Shown: one piece after another, positions 63,755 through 64,000 of the stretch
How positions within the stretch are numbered: the first letter of the stretch is position 1
Layout of the letters: each line of letters starts with the position of its first letter
Assembly (NCBI GenBank): GCA_949825045.1
Contig: OX463836.1
Span: 9,317,829 to 9,381,828 of the forward strand
Direction of reading: 5' to 3'
Length of the DNA: 64,000 nucleotides
Origin: Argyresthia goedartella
Taxonomy: Eukaryota; Arthropoda; Insecta; Lepidoptera; Argyresthiidae
Program-made: the position numbers and the translations under genes
Notes under the pieces: model-generated
Told to the model about the DNA's origin: nothing
The model's database searches: none
What the model saw: only the letters and a program-made list of their open reading frames with translations

Positions 63755-64000
63755 AAGGCTCAAATTAAGCGTTAAATCTTGTCAGACAAGACAAAACAAT
63801 ATCATTGTAAGTTTTCTTGATTCAGCCATGGTCGGGCCAGGAATGGTTATTCCTAGCCAGACCACCTTTATATTGCTTTAATCGGAAAGTATTGAGGGGT
63901 GAATTAAAAAAAAAAGGAAATACGACGCAAATTAGGCACTAAATCTTGGCATACAACACAAAACAATACCATTGTTAGTTTTCTTTATTCAGCCATGATA
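63755..64000 (+). repeat. Direct repeat, two diverged copies at the window end
   Basis: 63758-63834 and 63927-64000 share CAAATTA(A/G)GC, AAATCTTG, ACAAAACAATA, CATTGT(A/T)AGTTTTCTT and ATTCAGCCATG. The period is about 170 bp and the second copy runs off the window. A palindrome CCCCTGTGCTGG...CCAGCACAGGG lies at 63652-63694. Non-coding. Confidence 0.7.

Overview
The window is eukaryotic, almost certainly from an insect and most likely a moth or butterfly. It has short GT-AG introns of about 100-125 nt, AT-rich intergenic DNA, and a dispersed repeat at 26538-26750 / 35266-35488 whose ends (a GTGCGAGTC...GGGTTCCGTACC head and a GACG microsatellite plus GGTACGGAATCCT tail) I know from lepidopteran genomes. 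There is no prokaryotic gene organisation. Nearly every recognisable coding stretch belongs to a transposable element (TE), often nested inside another TE.

Layout. 1-700: LINE (non-LTR retrotransposon) tails. 713-12376: an old BEL/Pao integrase relic split by a 10.9 kb CACTA-like DNA transposon (1152-12097). That transposon carries a decayed transposase, a spliced accessory gene and, on the opposite strand inside an intron of the accessory gene, a spliced tyrosine recombinase. 12.4-14.5 kb: repeats and a LINE tail. 14.5-19.2 kb: LINE-A, with PHD-like and FP-like ORF1 domains, ORF2, and a tRNA-like 3' end. 19.2-21.3 kb: a small palindromic MITE, an uninterrupted spliced Tc1-like transposase gene and an inverted LINE-A tail. 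21.3-23.9 kb: tandem repeat arrays. 23.9-25.4 kb: a LINE-E copy. 26751-35265: a young BEL/Pao element with 278-bp LTRs and a baculovirus-F-like envelope region, inserted in the lepidopteran repeat with a 5-bp target duplication. 35.5-41 kb: LINE fragments, a MITE and a truncated Harbinger transposase. 41.3-50.1 kb: LINE-C split by a nearly full-length LINE-B. 50.1-56.5 kb: LINE-D and another LINE-E copy. 59.8-63.2 kb: a MULE transposon split by a LINE-B tail with an 11-bp target duplication. 63.5 kb to the end: an RTE fragment and repeats.

Host DNA is scarce. The best host candidates are three small exon-like blocks on the minus strand (56694-57144, 25790-25833, 12761-12829). They have good splice sites and matching phases, and could belong to one gene whose introns are filled by these TEs. 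All family calls were made by reading motifs by eye; no database search was possible.
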